This document shows positions 1 to 6,514 of a stretch of 36,645 nucleotides of DNA, piece after piece. The translations under genes and the position numbers were made by a program. The notes beneath the pieces are model-generated. The model did no database searches. It had not been told where the DNA came from and worked only from the letters and a program-made list of their open reading frames with translations. Origin of the DNA: DATAVB01 sp040414495 (GTDB lineage: Bacteria; Actinomycetota; Actinomycetes; Mycobacteriales; QHCD01). Location of the stretch: assembly GCA_040414495.1 (NCBI GenBank), contig JBEDUI010000042.1, forward strand, positions 1-36,645, read 5' to 3'. The stretch's first letter is position 1, and each line of letters opens with the position of its first letter.

Positions 1-666
1 CTCGTCGGACATGACCTCATCCGCCGGCTGCGGCGCAGGCCGCCGAACCGGCCGTTGGACACGACCGTCTGGACGACGGTCCCGAGCCGTGGCCTCGGTC
101 CGCGCGACACCTTCGCCCCGGGCCGCACGCTGCGCCCGGCGTGCCCGACGCGCCCGCTCGCGACGTACCTCCTGCCGCAACCACCACAGGTAGCCGACCA
201 GGAGTACGTCCAGGCCTACCTGCACGATCCACAGCCGCGGTCGCCAACCCAGAGCCAGCAGCGCCGTGATGATCGCCAACATGACGATCGTGCCGAGCGT
301 CCGGCGCCGGCGGGCCAGCATCTGCGCCCGGGAGTTCGAGATCGGCCGTCGCACCGGCTCGGCCTGCTCATTCGTCACGGCCTGGTCGACCTCGGCGGAC
401 TCGACCAACTCCGTCTCGACCGAACTGTCCACTTCGGACATCTCAGCCCACTCCTCGGCGACCTCGGTATCGGCCGAGACCTCCAAGGTGTCCGCTTCAT
501 CCGCGTCGGCTTGATTGGCTGAGCCGCGTCGGGCCAACATCCGGACCGCTCCCCCAAGTCCGCCGGCGCCTTCTTCGACTTCGTCGTTGCGACGGGTGAA
601 CATCGGCACCAACACGACGACCCACATCACGACGAGGACGATGACGGTCAGGATCGTCGATCCCAT
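1..666 (-). CDS. sepX: SepX/GlpR-like divisome membrane protein (partial, runs off window)
   Basis: The frame is open from an ATG at 666 to the window edge (222 codons seen, no stop). The start has a strong GGGAGGGA Shine-Dalgarno. Residues 1-20 form a hydrophobic N-terminal helix (STILTVIVLVVMWVVVLVPM). An acidic linker follows, then the motif RRPISNSRAQMLARRRR, two further hydrophobic stretches at about 118-155, and an Arg-rich tail. This is the layout of the actinobacterial family represented by M. tuberculosis Rv0996, Streptomyces SepX and Corynebacterium GlpR, membrane proteins tied to FtsZ-ring assembly. The position downstream of rimJ and the MoeA/Glp gene is the conserved one. The function is inferred from family and synteny; the C-terminus is not visible. 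Confidence 0.75.
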   Translation of the reverse strand, partial: MGSTILTVIVLVVMWVVVLVPMFTRRNDEVEEGAGGLGGAVRMLARRGSANQADADEADTLEVSADTEVAEEWAEMSEVDSSVETELVESAEVDQAVTNEQAEPVRRPISNSRAQMLARRRRTLGTIVMLAIITALLALGWRPRLWIVQVGLDVLLVGYLWWLRQEVRRERARRARRAQRAARGEGVARTEATARDRRPDGRVQRPVRRPAPQPADEVMSDE

Positions 667-813
667 CTGCGTCCCTCCCGTCACATCCACCACAGCGGTG
701 ACAAGACGCTAACCATCGGTCCCGCGCCGTGGCGGGAGGTGCGGCGGTGTGTCGTACGAAAGTCTTGACAAATGCCTCAGAGCTCTGTGATCGCGCAGGC
801 ACACAGCGCAAAC

Positions 814-1431
814 TTACGTACCCGCGTCCGCATCGAGCCGATACACAAGCCCGCGCGGACAATCCTCCACCGTGAGCGCGTAGCCGATGTGATCGCGGAA
901 TGCACCATCAATGTCGAGGTAGCGCACAAAAAGCGCTTCCTCGCGAAATCCCAGCTTCTCCACAACGCGACGGCTACGCGCATTTTCCGGGCGAATGTCC
1001 ACCTGCACCCGATGCAATCCGACCGGCCCGAAACAATGGTCCACCGCCAATGCGACAGCGACCGTCATGACACCCCGGCCAGCAACCTTCTGATCAATCC
1101 AATAACCGATCTGCGCCGAACGCAGAGCGCCCCGAACGATATTGGCCACGGTCAACTGACCGACCAGTGCATCGTCGAACGTGACCATAAACGGCAGAAT
1201 CAGGCCACTGCGCGCCTGCGGCCGCATCCGATTCCACATCGACGCATACGCCGCGCTGGAATGGCGGGCACTCCAGCTTTGTGGCGACGACGGTTCCCAC
1301 GGCGCCAGCCAGTCCTCATTGGACAGTCGTAGTCGACTCCACGCCGCAGCGTCACGCAACCGCGGCGGACGAAGCCCGACCCGACCCCGGCGCAATGTCA
1401 CCGGCCAACCCGGATGCCGTCGAGTGCTCAC
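814..1431 (-). CDS. rimJ: RimJ-type GNAT N-acetyltransferase
   Basis: A 205-residue GNAT protein of the RimJ/RimL class, which transfers acetyl from acetyl-CoA to the N-terminal amine of ribosomal or other proteins. The core runs from about residue 20 to 190. The acetyl-CoA pyrophosphate loop is visible as QKVAGRGV near 114-121, followed by the class-typical NARSRRVVEKLGFREE. The start is a GTG at 1431, preceded by GAGG, six bases after the stop of the upstream MoeA/Glp gene, so the two are probably cotranscribed. M. tuberculosis Rv0995 occupies the same slot. The true acceptor protein cannot be read from the sequence; ribosomal protein S5, the E. coli RimJ target, is only a default. Confidence 0.85.
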   Translation of the reverse strand: MSTRRHPGWPVTLRRGRVGLRPPRLRDAAAWSRLRLSNEDWLAPWEPSSPQSWSARHSSAAYASMWNRMRPQARSGLILPFMVTFDDALVGQLTVANIVRGALRSAQIGYWIDQKVAGRGVMTVAVALAVDHCFGPVGLHRVQVDIRPENARSRRVVEKLGFREEALFVRYLDIDGAFRDHIGYALTVEDCPRGLVYRLDADAGT

Positions 1432-1437
1432 CGCACC

Positions 1438-2679
1438 TCACGAACCCGCAAGCAGCAACGGCATGACCATAACCGGACTGCCTTCATCGATCGCCGTAGT
1501 CCGCTCGTCCACAACAATCAGGCAGTTCGCCTGAGCCATATGCGCCAACAGATGCGATCCCGGCCCGCCAACCAACTCGACGCTGTAGCTTCCGTCCCGC
1601 TCCCGATGCAACAAACCCCGCCGGTATTGCCGACGATCGGGCGGGCTGGAAAATACGCTGAGCGAACGCGCCTGGACACTACGCCGGAACAATCGCCGCT
1701 TTCCCAACATCAGCCGGATGGCCGGCCGTACGAACACCTCGAACGAAACCAGTGCGCTGACCGGATTTCCCGGCAATCCGAAGAACGGCGTTCGCCCCGG
1801 GCCGATCGTGCCGAAACCCTGGGGCATCCCCGGTTGCATCGCGATCCGATCGAACGACACCGTGCCGATCTCGCTCAGCGCTTCTTTCACCACGTCGTAC
1901 GCGCCTTCACTGACACCGCCGCTGGTAATCAGAATGTCCGCGCGCAGCAGCTGACCCTCCAAAATGGACAGCAGCTTCGGTTTGTCGTCCGGCACAATAC
2001 CCGCGCGGTAAACCTCGGCGCCCGCATCCCGTGCTGCCGCCGCCAGCGAATAGCTGTTGACGTCGACGATCTCACCCGGACCCGGCGTCTGCCCCACCTC
2101 GACCAACTCCGAGCCGGTTGAGATCACCACCACCCGCGGCCGTGGCCGCACCGATACCCGCGATCGCCCTACCGCCGCGAGCAAACCGACCTGAGCCGGC
2201 CCGATCGGCGTGCCCGGAGTGACGGCGATATCGCCCGGCCGAACGTCCTCACCGGCCTCCCGGATGTACGAACCGCGCTCGTCGGCGCGGGTGATGCTCA
2301 CCTGCGCGACGCCGCGATCGGTCCACTCCACCGGGATCACCGTGTCCGCCCCGATCGGCACCGGAGCGCCGGTCATGATGCGCAGACACTGCCCACGCAG
2401 CATGCCCTGCGGCGCCTGCGATCCGGCCGCCACATCACCCACGACCGGCAGCTGGACCGGATTAGCCTCGGTCGCGTCCCGGACGTCCTCGTAACAGACC
2501 GCGTAGCCGTCCATCTGCGAGTTGTCGAAGCCCGGCAGCGGTGCGGTCGCCACCACCTGCTCGGCACAGAGCAGGCCCTGCGCATCCAGCAACGCCAGCT
2601 CGATCGGATCCGGTGTGTTGATCTGCGCCAGTACCCGATCCAGCTGTTCATCGACGGTACGCAAAGCGGGAGAGCTCAC
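1438..2679 (-). CDS. moeA: MoeA/gephyrin-like protein, probable Glp division partner
   Basis: About 413 residues. The family motifs appear in order: MTGAPVPIGADTVIPVEW, STGSELVEVGQ, DVNSYSLAAAARDAGAEV, ITSGGVSEGAYDVVKEAL and FFGLPGNPVSALVSFEVF. MoeA inserts molybdate into adenylated molybdopterin. The copy next to sepX/glpR in Corynebacterium, called Glp, instead binds FtsZ and its membrane receptor GlpR. The GTG at 2679 is chosen as start because it overlaps the galU stop as GTGA, with a GGAG upstream; an in-frame ATG at 2715 would overlap galU by 40 bases. Since moaD, moaE and moaC-mog lie nearby, this copy could serve Moco synthesis, division, or both. No second moeA is visible in the window. 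Confidence 0.85.
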   Translation of the reverse strand: MSSPALRTVDEQLDRVLAQINTPDPIELALLDAQGLLCAEQVVATAPLPGFDNSQMDGYAVCYEDVRDATEANPVQLPVVGDVAAGSQAPQGMLRGQCLRIMTGAPVPIGADTVIPVEWTDRGVAQVSITRADERGSYIREAGEDVRPGDIAVTPGTPIGPAQVGLLAAVGRSRVSVRPRPRVVVISTGSELVEVGQTPGPGEIVDVNSYSLAAAARDAGAEVYRAGIVPDDKPKLLSILEGQLLRADILITSGGVSEGAYDVVKEALSEIGTVSFDRIAMQPGMPQGFGTIGPGRTPFFGLPGNPVSALVSFEVFVRPAIRLMLGKRRLFRRSVQARSLSVFSSPPDRRQYRRGLLHRERDGSYSVELVGGPGSHLLAHMAQANCLIVVDERTTAIDEGSPVMVMPLLLAGS

Positions 2680-3578
2680 CGCTGATCCAGCTCCGTCACA
2701 AAGTCCTTCAACCACGCCCGAAACTTGGGCCCAATGTCCTCACGGTCGCACGCCAACCGCACAACGGCACGCAGGTAGTCGCCACGATCGCCGGTGTCGT
2801 ACCGCCGACCCCGGAAAACCACGCCGTGCACGGGCACACCCGCATCGGCCATGCCCTTGATCGCATCCGTCAGCTGGACCTCGCCGTTACGACCCGGACT
2901 CGTCTTCCGCAGCGCGTCGAAGATGTCTGGGGAAAAGACATAACGCCCGATAATGGCCAGATTGCTCGGTGCCTCGGCCGGGTCTGGCTTCTCCACCATG
3001 TCCGATATCGCAACGACGTCGGCGACATCCGTCGGTGTCGCCGCGACTGATCCGTACAGCGAAATCTGACTCTGCGGCACCTCGAGCAACGCGACCACCA
3101 CGCCGCCGTGCGCCGCCTGCGTCGCCAACATCGTCGACAGCAACGGGTCACGGGCATCGATCATGTCGTCGGGCAGCATCACCGCGAACGGTTCGTCGCC
3201 CACGTACGGCTCGGCGCATGCGACCGCATGTCCCAAGCCGCGCGGCGCGCCCTGCCGGACGAAATGCAGGTTGGCCATCTCGGCCGACCGCATGATCGAT
3301 TCCAGCCGGCCAGCGTCGCCTTTCTTCTCCAGGGCCGCTTCAAGCTCCGGCGCCCGGTCGAAGTGGTCGGCGATCGCCTCTTTGCCGCGGCCGGTAACCA
3401 CGAGCACTTCGGACAATCCACATCTGACGGCTTCCTCCACGATGTACTGCATCGCGGGGGTGTCGACAACCGGTAGCAGCTCCTTGGGCACTGCCTTCGT
3501 CGCAGGCAGAAAACGCGTGCCGAGACCCGCCGCCGGGATCACGGCCTTGCGCGGTGTGATGGGTGTGCTGCTGGTCAC
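2676..3578 (-). CDS. galU: UTP--glucose-1-phosphate uridylyltransferase
   Basis: A 300-residue enzyme making UDP-glucose from UTP and glucose-1-phosphate for trehalose, glycogen and envelope glycans. The nucleotidyltransferase signature sits at the N-terminus (KAVIPAAGLGTRFLPATKAV, with the catalytic Lys just after in PKELLPVVDTPAMQYIVEEA). Further GalU motifs are VVTGRGKEAIADHFD, GLGHAVACAEP, PFAVMLPDDM and GRYVFSPDIFDALRKTSPGRNGE. Length is normal for the family. The start is a GTG at 3578, with GGTGAGG about nine bases upstream. It heads the minus-strand operon galU-moeA-rimJ-sepX and is divergent from the CIRCE-controlled gene at 3818. Confidence 0.95.
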   Translation of the reverse strand: MTSSTPITPRKAVIPAAGLGTRFLPATKAVPKELLPVVDTPAMQYIVEEAVRCGLSEVLVVTGRGKEAIADHFDRAPELEAALEKKGDAGRLESIMRSAEMANLHFVRQGAPRGLGHAVACAEPYVGDEPFAVMLPDDMIDARDPLLSTMLATQAAHGGVVVALLEVPQSQISLYGSVAATPTDVADVVAISDMVEKPDPAEAPSNLAIIGRYVFSPDIFDALRKTSPGRNGEVQLTDAIKGMADAGVPVHGVVFRGRRYDTGDRGDYLRAVVRLACDREDIGPKFRAWLKDFVTELDQR

Positions 3579-3776
3579 CGGCCCGACCTCACCTTTATGT
3601 CATAGCCTTCGAGTCGCACCATGCAGTGGAGCGTAAACGGTGTCCGCCGCAGGCCTGCGCCCCCATAAGGCCATGTCGCTCATCAAGTCAGCGCATCCTG
3701 TCACATCGCAACCGCGTGGTGTGACGAGAGCACCACCCCAGTGGACGGAATGGCCAGCGATGGCGCAGGATAGGAG

Positions 3777-3803
3777 TTAGCAGTCCTACTCTTAGAGTGC
3801 CAA
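3777..3803 (+). promoter_or_regulatory. CIRCE element, probable HrcA operator
   Basis: The sequence is TTAGCAGTC, nine bases, then GAGTGCCAA. The CIRCE consensus is TTAGCACTC-N9-GAGTGCTAA, so 16 of 18 arm positions match and the spacer length is exact. The element ends 14 bases before the GTG of the Ruc-like gene and overlaps the likely transcription start, as expected for repression by HrcA released on heat stress. In M. tuberculosis the homologous Rv0991c-Rv0990c operon is known as an HrcA target. Confidence 0.85.
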
Positions 3804-3817
3804 TACAGGAGGTCGGT

Positions 3818-4183
3818 GTGCCGACGTATCAGTACGCCTGCACCGTTCCATCGTGCGGCCACCGTTTCGAGGCCGTCCAAACTTTCACCGAACCGGCATT
3901 GACCATTTGCCCGGTGTGCGATGGCGGGCTACGCAAGGTCTTTTCCCCGGTTGGGGTGGTCTTCAAGGGCTCCGGCTTCTACCGCAATGACAGCCGGAAC
4001 TCGGACAACAAGAAGCGCGCCTCGTCCAGCTCCAGCGAGAAGAGCGACTCCAGCTCCACCTCGTCGAGCAGCTCGGCCTCCAGCGACTCGTCATCGTCGA
4101 CCTCCTCGAAGTCGGGTTCGTCGGATACGAAGAGCACCGCGTCCACGACAACTTCTAGCACCGGTCAAGCCGCGAGCAGCTGA
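3818..4183 (+). CDS. FmdB-type zinc-ribbon protein with serine-rich tail (Ruc-like chaperone)
   Basis: 121 residues. The start is the GTG at 3818, five bases after a perfect AGGAGG; an upstream in-frame GTG at 3797 lies inside the CIRCE site and is unlikely. The N-terminus has an FmdB zinc ribbon with four cysteines (YACTVPSCGHRFE and ICPVCDGGLRKVF). From about residue 60 on, the chain is almost entirely Ser, Thr, Lys and Asp, predicted disordered. This is the architecture of M. tuberculosis Rv0991c (Ruc), a redox-controlled, zinc-binding holdase that works with DnaK and is induced by heat. The CIRCE operator directly upstream supports that assignment. The tail codons are a near-repetitive run of Ser codons, so its length may vary between strains. 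Confidence 0.85.
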   Translation: MPTYQYACTVPSCGHRFEAVQTFTEPALTICPVCDGGLRKVFSPVGVVFKGSGFYRNDSRNSDNKKRASSSSSEKSDSSSTSSSSSASSDSSSSTSSKSGSSDTKSTASTTTSSTGQAASS

Positions 4184-4184
4184 G

Positions 4185-4212
4185 TTATCCACAGGGCGCC
4201 CGGTCATCCACA
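4185..4212 (+). promoter_or_regulatory. Pair of DnaA-box-like sequences
   Basis: TTATCCACA at 4185-4193 matches the classical DnaA box exactly. TCATCCACA at 4204-4212 matches 8 of 9 in the same orientation, 19 bases on. They fill the gap between the Ruc-like gene and the SAF-domain gene. There is no AT-rich unwinding region, dnaA or dnaN, so this is not an origin. The pair could titrate DnaA or regulate 4264, or be chance. Confidence 0.35.
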
Positions 4213-4251
4213 GATTGATCGTGACCGGTAGATCGGCCAGATTCGCGGTCG

Positions 4252-4257
4252 TACCTT
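4252..4257 (+). promoter_or_regulatory. -10 hexamer of a leaderless promoter (SAF-domain gene)
   Basis: TACCTT lies six bases before the ATG at 4264, and there is no Shine-Dalgarno. That spacing places the transcription start at or next to the A of the start codon, as in leaderless actinobacterial mRNAs. Confidence 0.5.
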
Positions 4258-4263
4258 CGCGCC

Positions 4264-4935
4264 ATGCCTGCTGCTTCGCCGGTTCGTCCGGTCCTTCTCC
4301 GTTGGTCGTCACTGCTGTCCCGGCTCTACGGGTGGCCGCGGCGGTTGCTCGCACTGGCTCTGGTGCTCGCCGCCGCGGTCCTTGCCACCACGTCGCATCA
4401 CCGTGCCAGCCCACCCACGGTTCCCCGTACCGTCCCGATCCTCGTAGCGGCCCAGGATCTGGCCGCCGGCGCGACGATCGACCGTGCGTCGTTGCGATTA
4501 ACCGACTTGCCGGCCGCCGACGCGCCCTCGGGTGCATTGCATTCCAGCGCGGCCGCGCTCGGCCGGACGATCGGCGCCCCGGTTCGCCGCGGCGAGGCGA
4601 TAACCGATGTGCGCCTCGTCGGCCCTTCTCTGGCCACGGCACTTGCCGGTCCGGGCGCGGTCGCGGTTCCGGTACGACTGTCTGATGTAGACACCGTCGC
4701 GCTGCTGCGGCCCGGTGATCGACTCGACGTATTGGCCGCACCTCCCCGCGGCGAGAGCGGTTCGGCCAGGATCGTGGCCAGAGACGCCCGCGTGATGGAA
4801 GTGCCCTCGGTCAATCCTGAGTCCACAGCGGACGGTGCGCTCGTGGTCCTTGCCACATCGGCGAATGCGGCGCGAGCGCTGGCGGCGGCGACAACGGTCG
4901 GTCAGGTCACCGTTACCCTTCGTGCGAATAATTAG
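4264..4935 (+). CDS. SAF-domain, CpaB/RcpC-like membrane-anchored protein
   Basis: 223 residues. The N-terminus is basic, followed by one membrane helix at about 25-43 (WPRRLLALALVLAAAVLATT). An SAF domain follows at about 56-118 (VPILVAAQDLAAGATIDRASLRLTDLPA), then an RcpC-like region to the end (AVAVPVRLSDVDTVALLRPGDRLDVLAAP). Such proteins are related to CpaB/RcpC, periplasmic subunits of Flp/Tad pilus assembly, but stand-alone actinobacterial copies between fmdB and mscL are common and have no proven pilus role. No tad genes are nearby. The start rests on the leaderless -10 box at 4252. The product is probably an extracytoplasmic cell-wall-associated protein. Confidence 0.8.
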   Translation: MPAASPVRPVLLRWSSLLSRLYGWPRRLLALALVLAAAVLATTSHHRASPPTVPRTVPILVAAQDLAAGATIDRASLRLTDLPAADAPSGALHSSAAALGRTIGAPVRRGEAITDVRLVGPSLATALAGPGAVAVPVRLSDVDTVALLRPGDRLDVLAAPPRGESGSARIVARDARVMEVPSVNPESTADGALVVLATSANAARALAAATTVGQVTVTLRANN

Positions 4936-4988
4936 CTCGCTGCATCGGGGCCAGCCGCCCGTTAGGGGCAGAGAGGACTACTCAGGTA

Positions 4989-5417
4989 ATGCTCAAAGGA
5001 TTTCGCGACTTCATCTTGCGCGGCAACGTCATCGAGCTGGCGATTGCGTTCGTAATGGGCGCCGCATTCAACGCGGTTGTGCAGGCGTTCGCGACGGGAT
5101 TCATCGGCGGCTTGATCGGCGCCATTGGCGGTACGCCGGACTTCAGCAGTTGGGGTTATAAGGTCAACGGCAGCAAGATCGTCATCGGCACCACGATCAA
5201 TGCGCTGATCAACTTTTTGATCGTGGCAGCGGTGATCTACTTCGCCCTGGTGCTTCCGATGAACAAGCTCGCCGAGCGCCGCAAGCGCGGTGAGGAGCCG
5301 AGCGACGAGGCCCCGGTTACGACGACCGAGGAATTGCTGACCGACATCCGTGACCTGCTCGCGCACCAGAACGGCAATGGCACGGCCGCCGGACACGCCA
5401 CCGCGCCTCGGTCCTGA
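4989..5417 (+). CDS. mscL: Large-conductance mechanosensitive channel MscL
   Basis: 142 residues. The channel opens under membrane tension to release solutes on hypo-osmotic shock. The signature N-terminus MLKGFRDFILRGNVIELAIA is intact, followed by TM1 (AFVMGAAFNAVVQAFATGFI), a periplasmic loop, TM2 (TINALINFLIVAAVIYFALV) and a charged cytoplasmic bundle (ELLTDIRDLLA) before a short Gly/Ala-rich tail. The pore-lining glycine/alanine pattern of TM1 matches active channels. M. tuberculosis has mscL (Rv0985c) in the same neighbourhood. AGG lies close to the start and a GAGAGGA about a dozen bases upstream. Confidence 0.95.
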   Translation: MLKGFRDFILRGNVIELAIAFVMGAAFNAVVQAFATGFIGGLIGAIGGTPDFSSWGYKVNGSKIVIGTTINALINFLIVAAVIYFALVLPMNKLAERRKRGEEPSDEAPVTTTEELLTDIRDLLAHQNGNGTAAGHATAPRS

Positions 5418-5425
5418 CCGCCGGC

Positions 5426-5695
5426 CTATTCGTAATGGGGAGGGCGCTGCTCACGAAGCCAATCGTCTGAGCTTTGTGGATATTCGCCCCACGCGGCGTC
5501 GGTTTCATCGAAGGGGCGGTCGGGCAGATTCGGCTGCTCCTGGTCGCTTGGCACGGAGTTTTTCGGGGTTGGTTGTTTCGGCGCAGGCTGTTTGGGCGCG
5601 GCGCGGTTACGCTGCTGCCCTGGCTCGGACGACTGGTTGCCGGACGGCCGGCCCCGGGTCTGGTCGTCGGTCCGGTCGTGTGTTGGCTCCTGCAC
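5426..5695 (-). CDS. Small hypothetical protein with WLREQRPPHYE C-terminus
   Basis: 89 residues starting at the GTG at 5695, chosen because GGAGG lies exactly five bases upstream; a longer in-frame ATG at 5800 would overlap moaD. The first half is polar and low in hydrophobics, with a PKQPAPKQPTPK repeat. The end (DETDAAWGEYPQSSDDWLREQRPPHYE, quoted here only as landmarks DETDAAWGEY and WLREQRPPHYE) is the kind of conserved terminal motif seen in small actinobacterial proteins. There is no signal peptide or membrane segment. It is convergent with mscL and divergent from moaD. The function is unknown; disorder plus a conserved end suggests a protein-protein contact. Confidence 0.65.
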   Translation of the reverse strand: MQEPTHDRTDDQTRGRPSGNQSSEPGQQRNRAAPKQPAPKQPTPKNSVPSDQEQPNLPDRPFDETDAAWGEYPQSSDDWLREQRPPHYE

Positions 5696-5798
5696 CGCTA
5701 CCTCCGCGTGGTCTGCTGCCCAGTATGCGAGAACCAGCCATCGGGGACATTGGCCCCTGCCGTCGACGGGATCGCGACGGCCGGCGGAGAATGGCCGC

Positions 5799-6038
5799 AT
5801 GGTGATCGTGCACTACTGGGCGGCGGCCCGCGCGGCGGCGGGTTGTGCCGAGGAAAAGATCCAGGCCGGCACGGTCGGCGAGCTCGTCGCCGCCATCACG
5901 CGGGAGCACGACATGGACCGCATCCTGACGGCCTGCAGCCTGCTCGTCGACGGGGTCGCCGCGAGGATCGATCAGCCGGATCGAGTGATCGCCGACGGCG
6001 TCACCGTTGACGTGCTACCTCCATTCGCCGGAGGCTGA
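5799..6038 (+). CDS. moaD: Molybdopterin synthase sulfur-carrier subunit
   Basis: A 79-residue ubiquitin-like sulfur carrier. The C-terminal PPFAGG ends in the double glycine that is adenylated and thiocarboxylated to deliver sulfur to cyclic pyranopterin monophosphate. The N-terminal pattern VIVHYWAAARAAAGCAEE is typical of actinobacterial MoaD. The ATG at 5799 has GGAGA about ten bases before it. It faces moaE, its partner in molybdopterin synthase, across a 59-base convergent gap instead of sharing an operon with it. Confidence 0.9.
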   Translation: MVIVHYWAAARAAAGCAEEKIQAGTVGELVAAITREHDMDRILTACSLLVDGVAARIDQPDRVIADGVTVDVLPPFAGG

Positions 6039-6097
6039 GCTACCGACGTCGGGCGTCCGCGGCAAAGCGGCGTTCAGCGGCATGTCGGGCGAGCGGA

Positions 6098-6514
6098 TTA
6101 CGGGCTGTTGACCCATTCCTCGGCGCCATCGGTAAAGACCTGCAGTTTCCAGACCGGAAGCCGCGCCTTGACCCGTTCCACCAGCTCCTCCACCGCCGCG
6201 AACGCCTCCGCGCGGTGGGGCGAGCTGACCGCCGCGACCAGCGCCAGATCACCGATCACAAGGCGGCCGACCCGATGGCTCACCGCGACCGCGGTCACTC
6301 CGGGCATGGCCCCGATCTCGGCGACGATCTCAGCGAGCACCGAATTCGCGGTCGGATGAGCGACGTACTCCAGCTCCTGCACCGAGCGACCGCCGTCGTG
6401 GTCCCGGACAAGGCCGGCGAAAATCGAACATGCGCCGCTGGACGCCCGGTCAACCGCAAGCCGGTGTCGTTCGACCGATAGCGGCTCCTCAGTGACCTCG
6501 ATCAGCGAGCTCAC
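6098..6514 (-). CDS. moaE: Molybdopterin synthase catalytic subunit
   Basis: 138 residues. MoaE converts cyclic pyranopterin monophosphate to molybdopterin using MoaD thiocarboxylate. Recognisable blocks are ACSIFAGLVRDHDGGRSVQELEYVAH, seen here as FAGLVRDHDGG and LEYVAHP; VAVSHRVGRLVIGDLALVAAVSSPHR, seen as SHRVGRL and SSPHRAEAF; and the C-terminal LPVWKLQVFTDGAEEWVN, whose Lys is the catalytic site in the family. The GTG at 6514 overlaps the stop of moaC-mog as GTGA and is preceded by GGAGG at six bases, so the two are translationally coupled. Confidence 0.93.
   Translation of the reverse strand: MSSLIEVTEEPLSVERHRLAVDRASSGACSIFAGLVRDHDGGRSVQELEYVAHPTANSVLAEIVAEIGAMPGVTAVAVSHRVGRLVIGDLALVAAVSSPHRAEAFAAVEELVERVKARLPVWKLQVFTDGAEEWVNSP

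Noticed and set aside
3797..3817. GTG at 3797 as start of the FmdB-type gene
   Set aside because: It lies inside the CIRCE operator with no ribosome site, while GTG 3818 has AGGAGG at ideal spacing and matches the family N-terminus.
4185..4212. Replication origin from two DnaA boxes
   Set aside because: Only two boxes, no AT-rich region and no dnaA/dnaN/gyrB neighbourhood.
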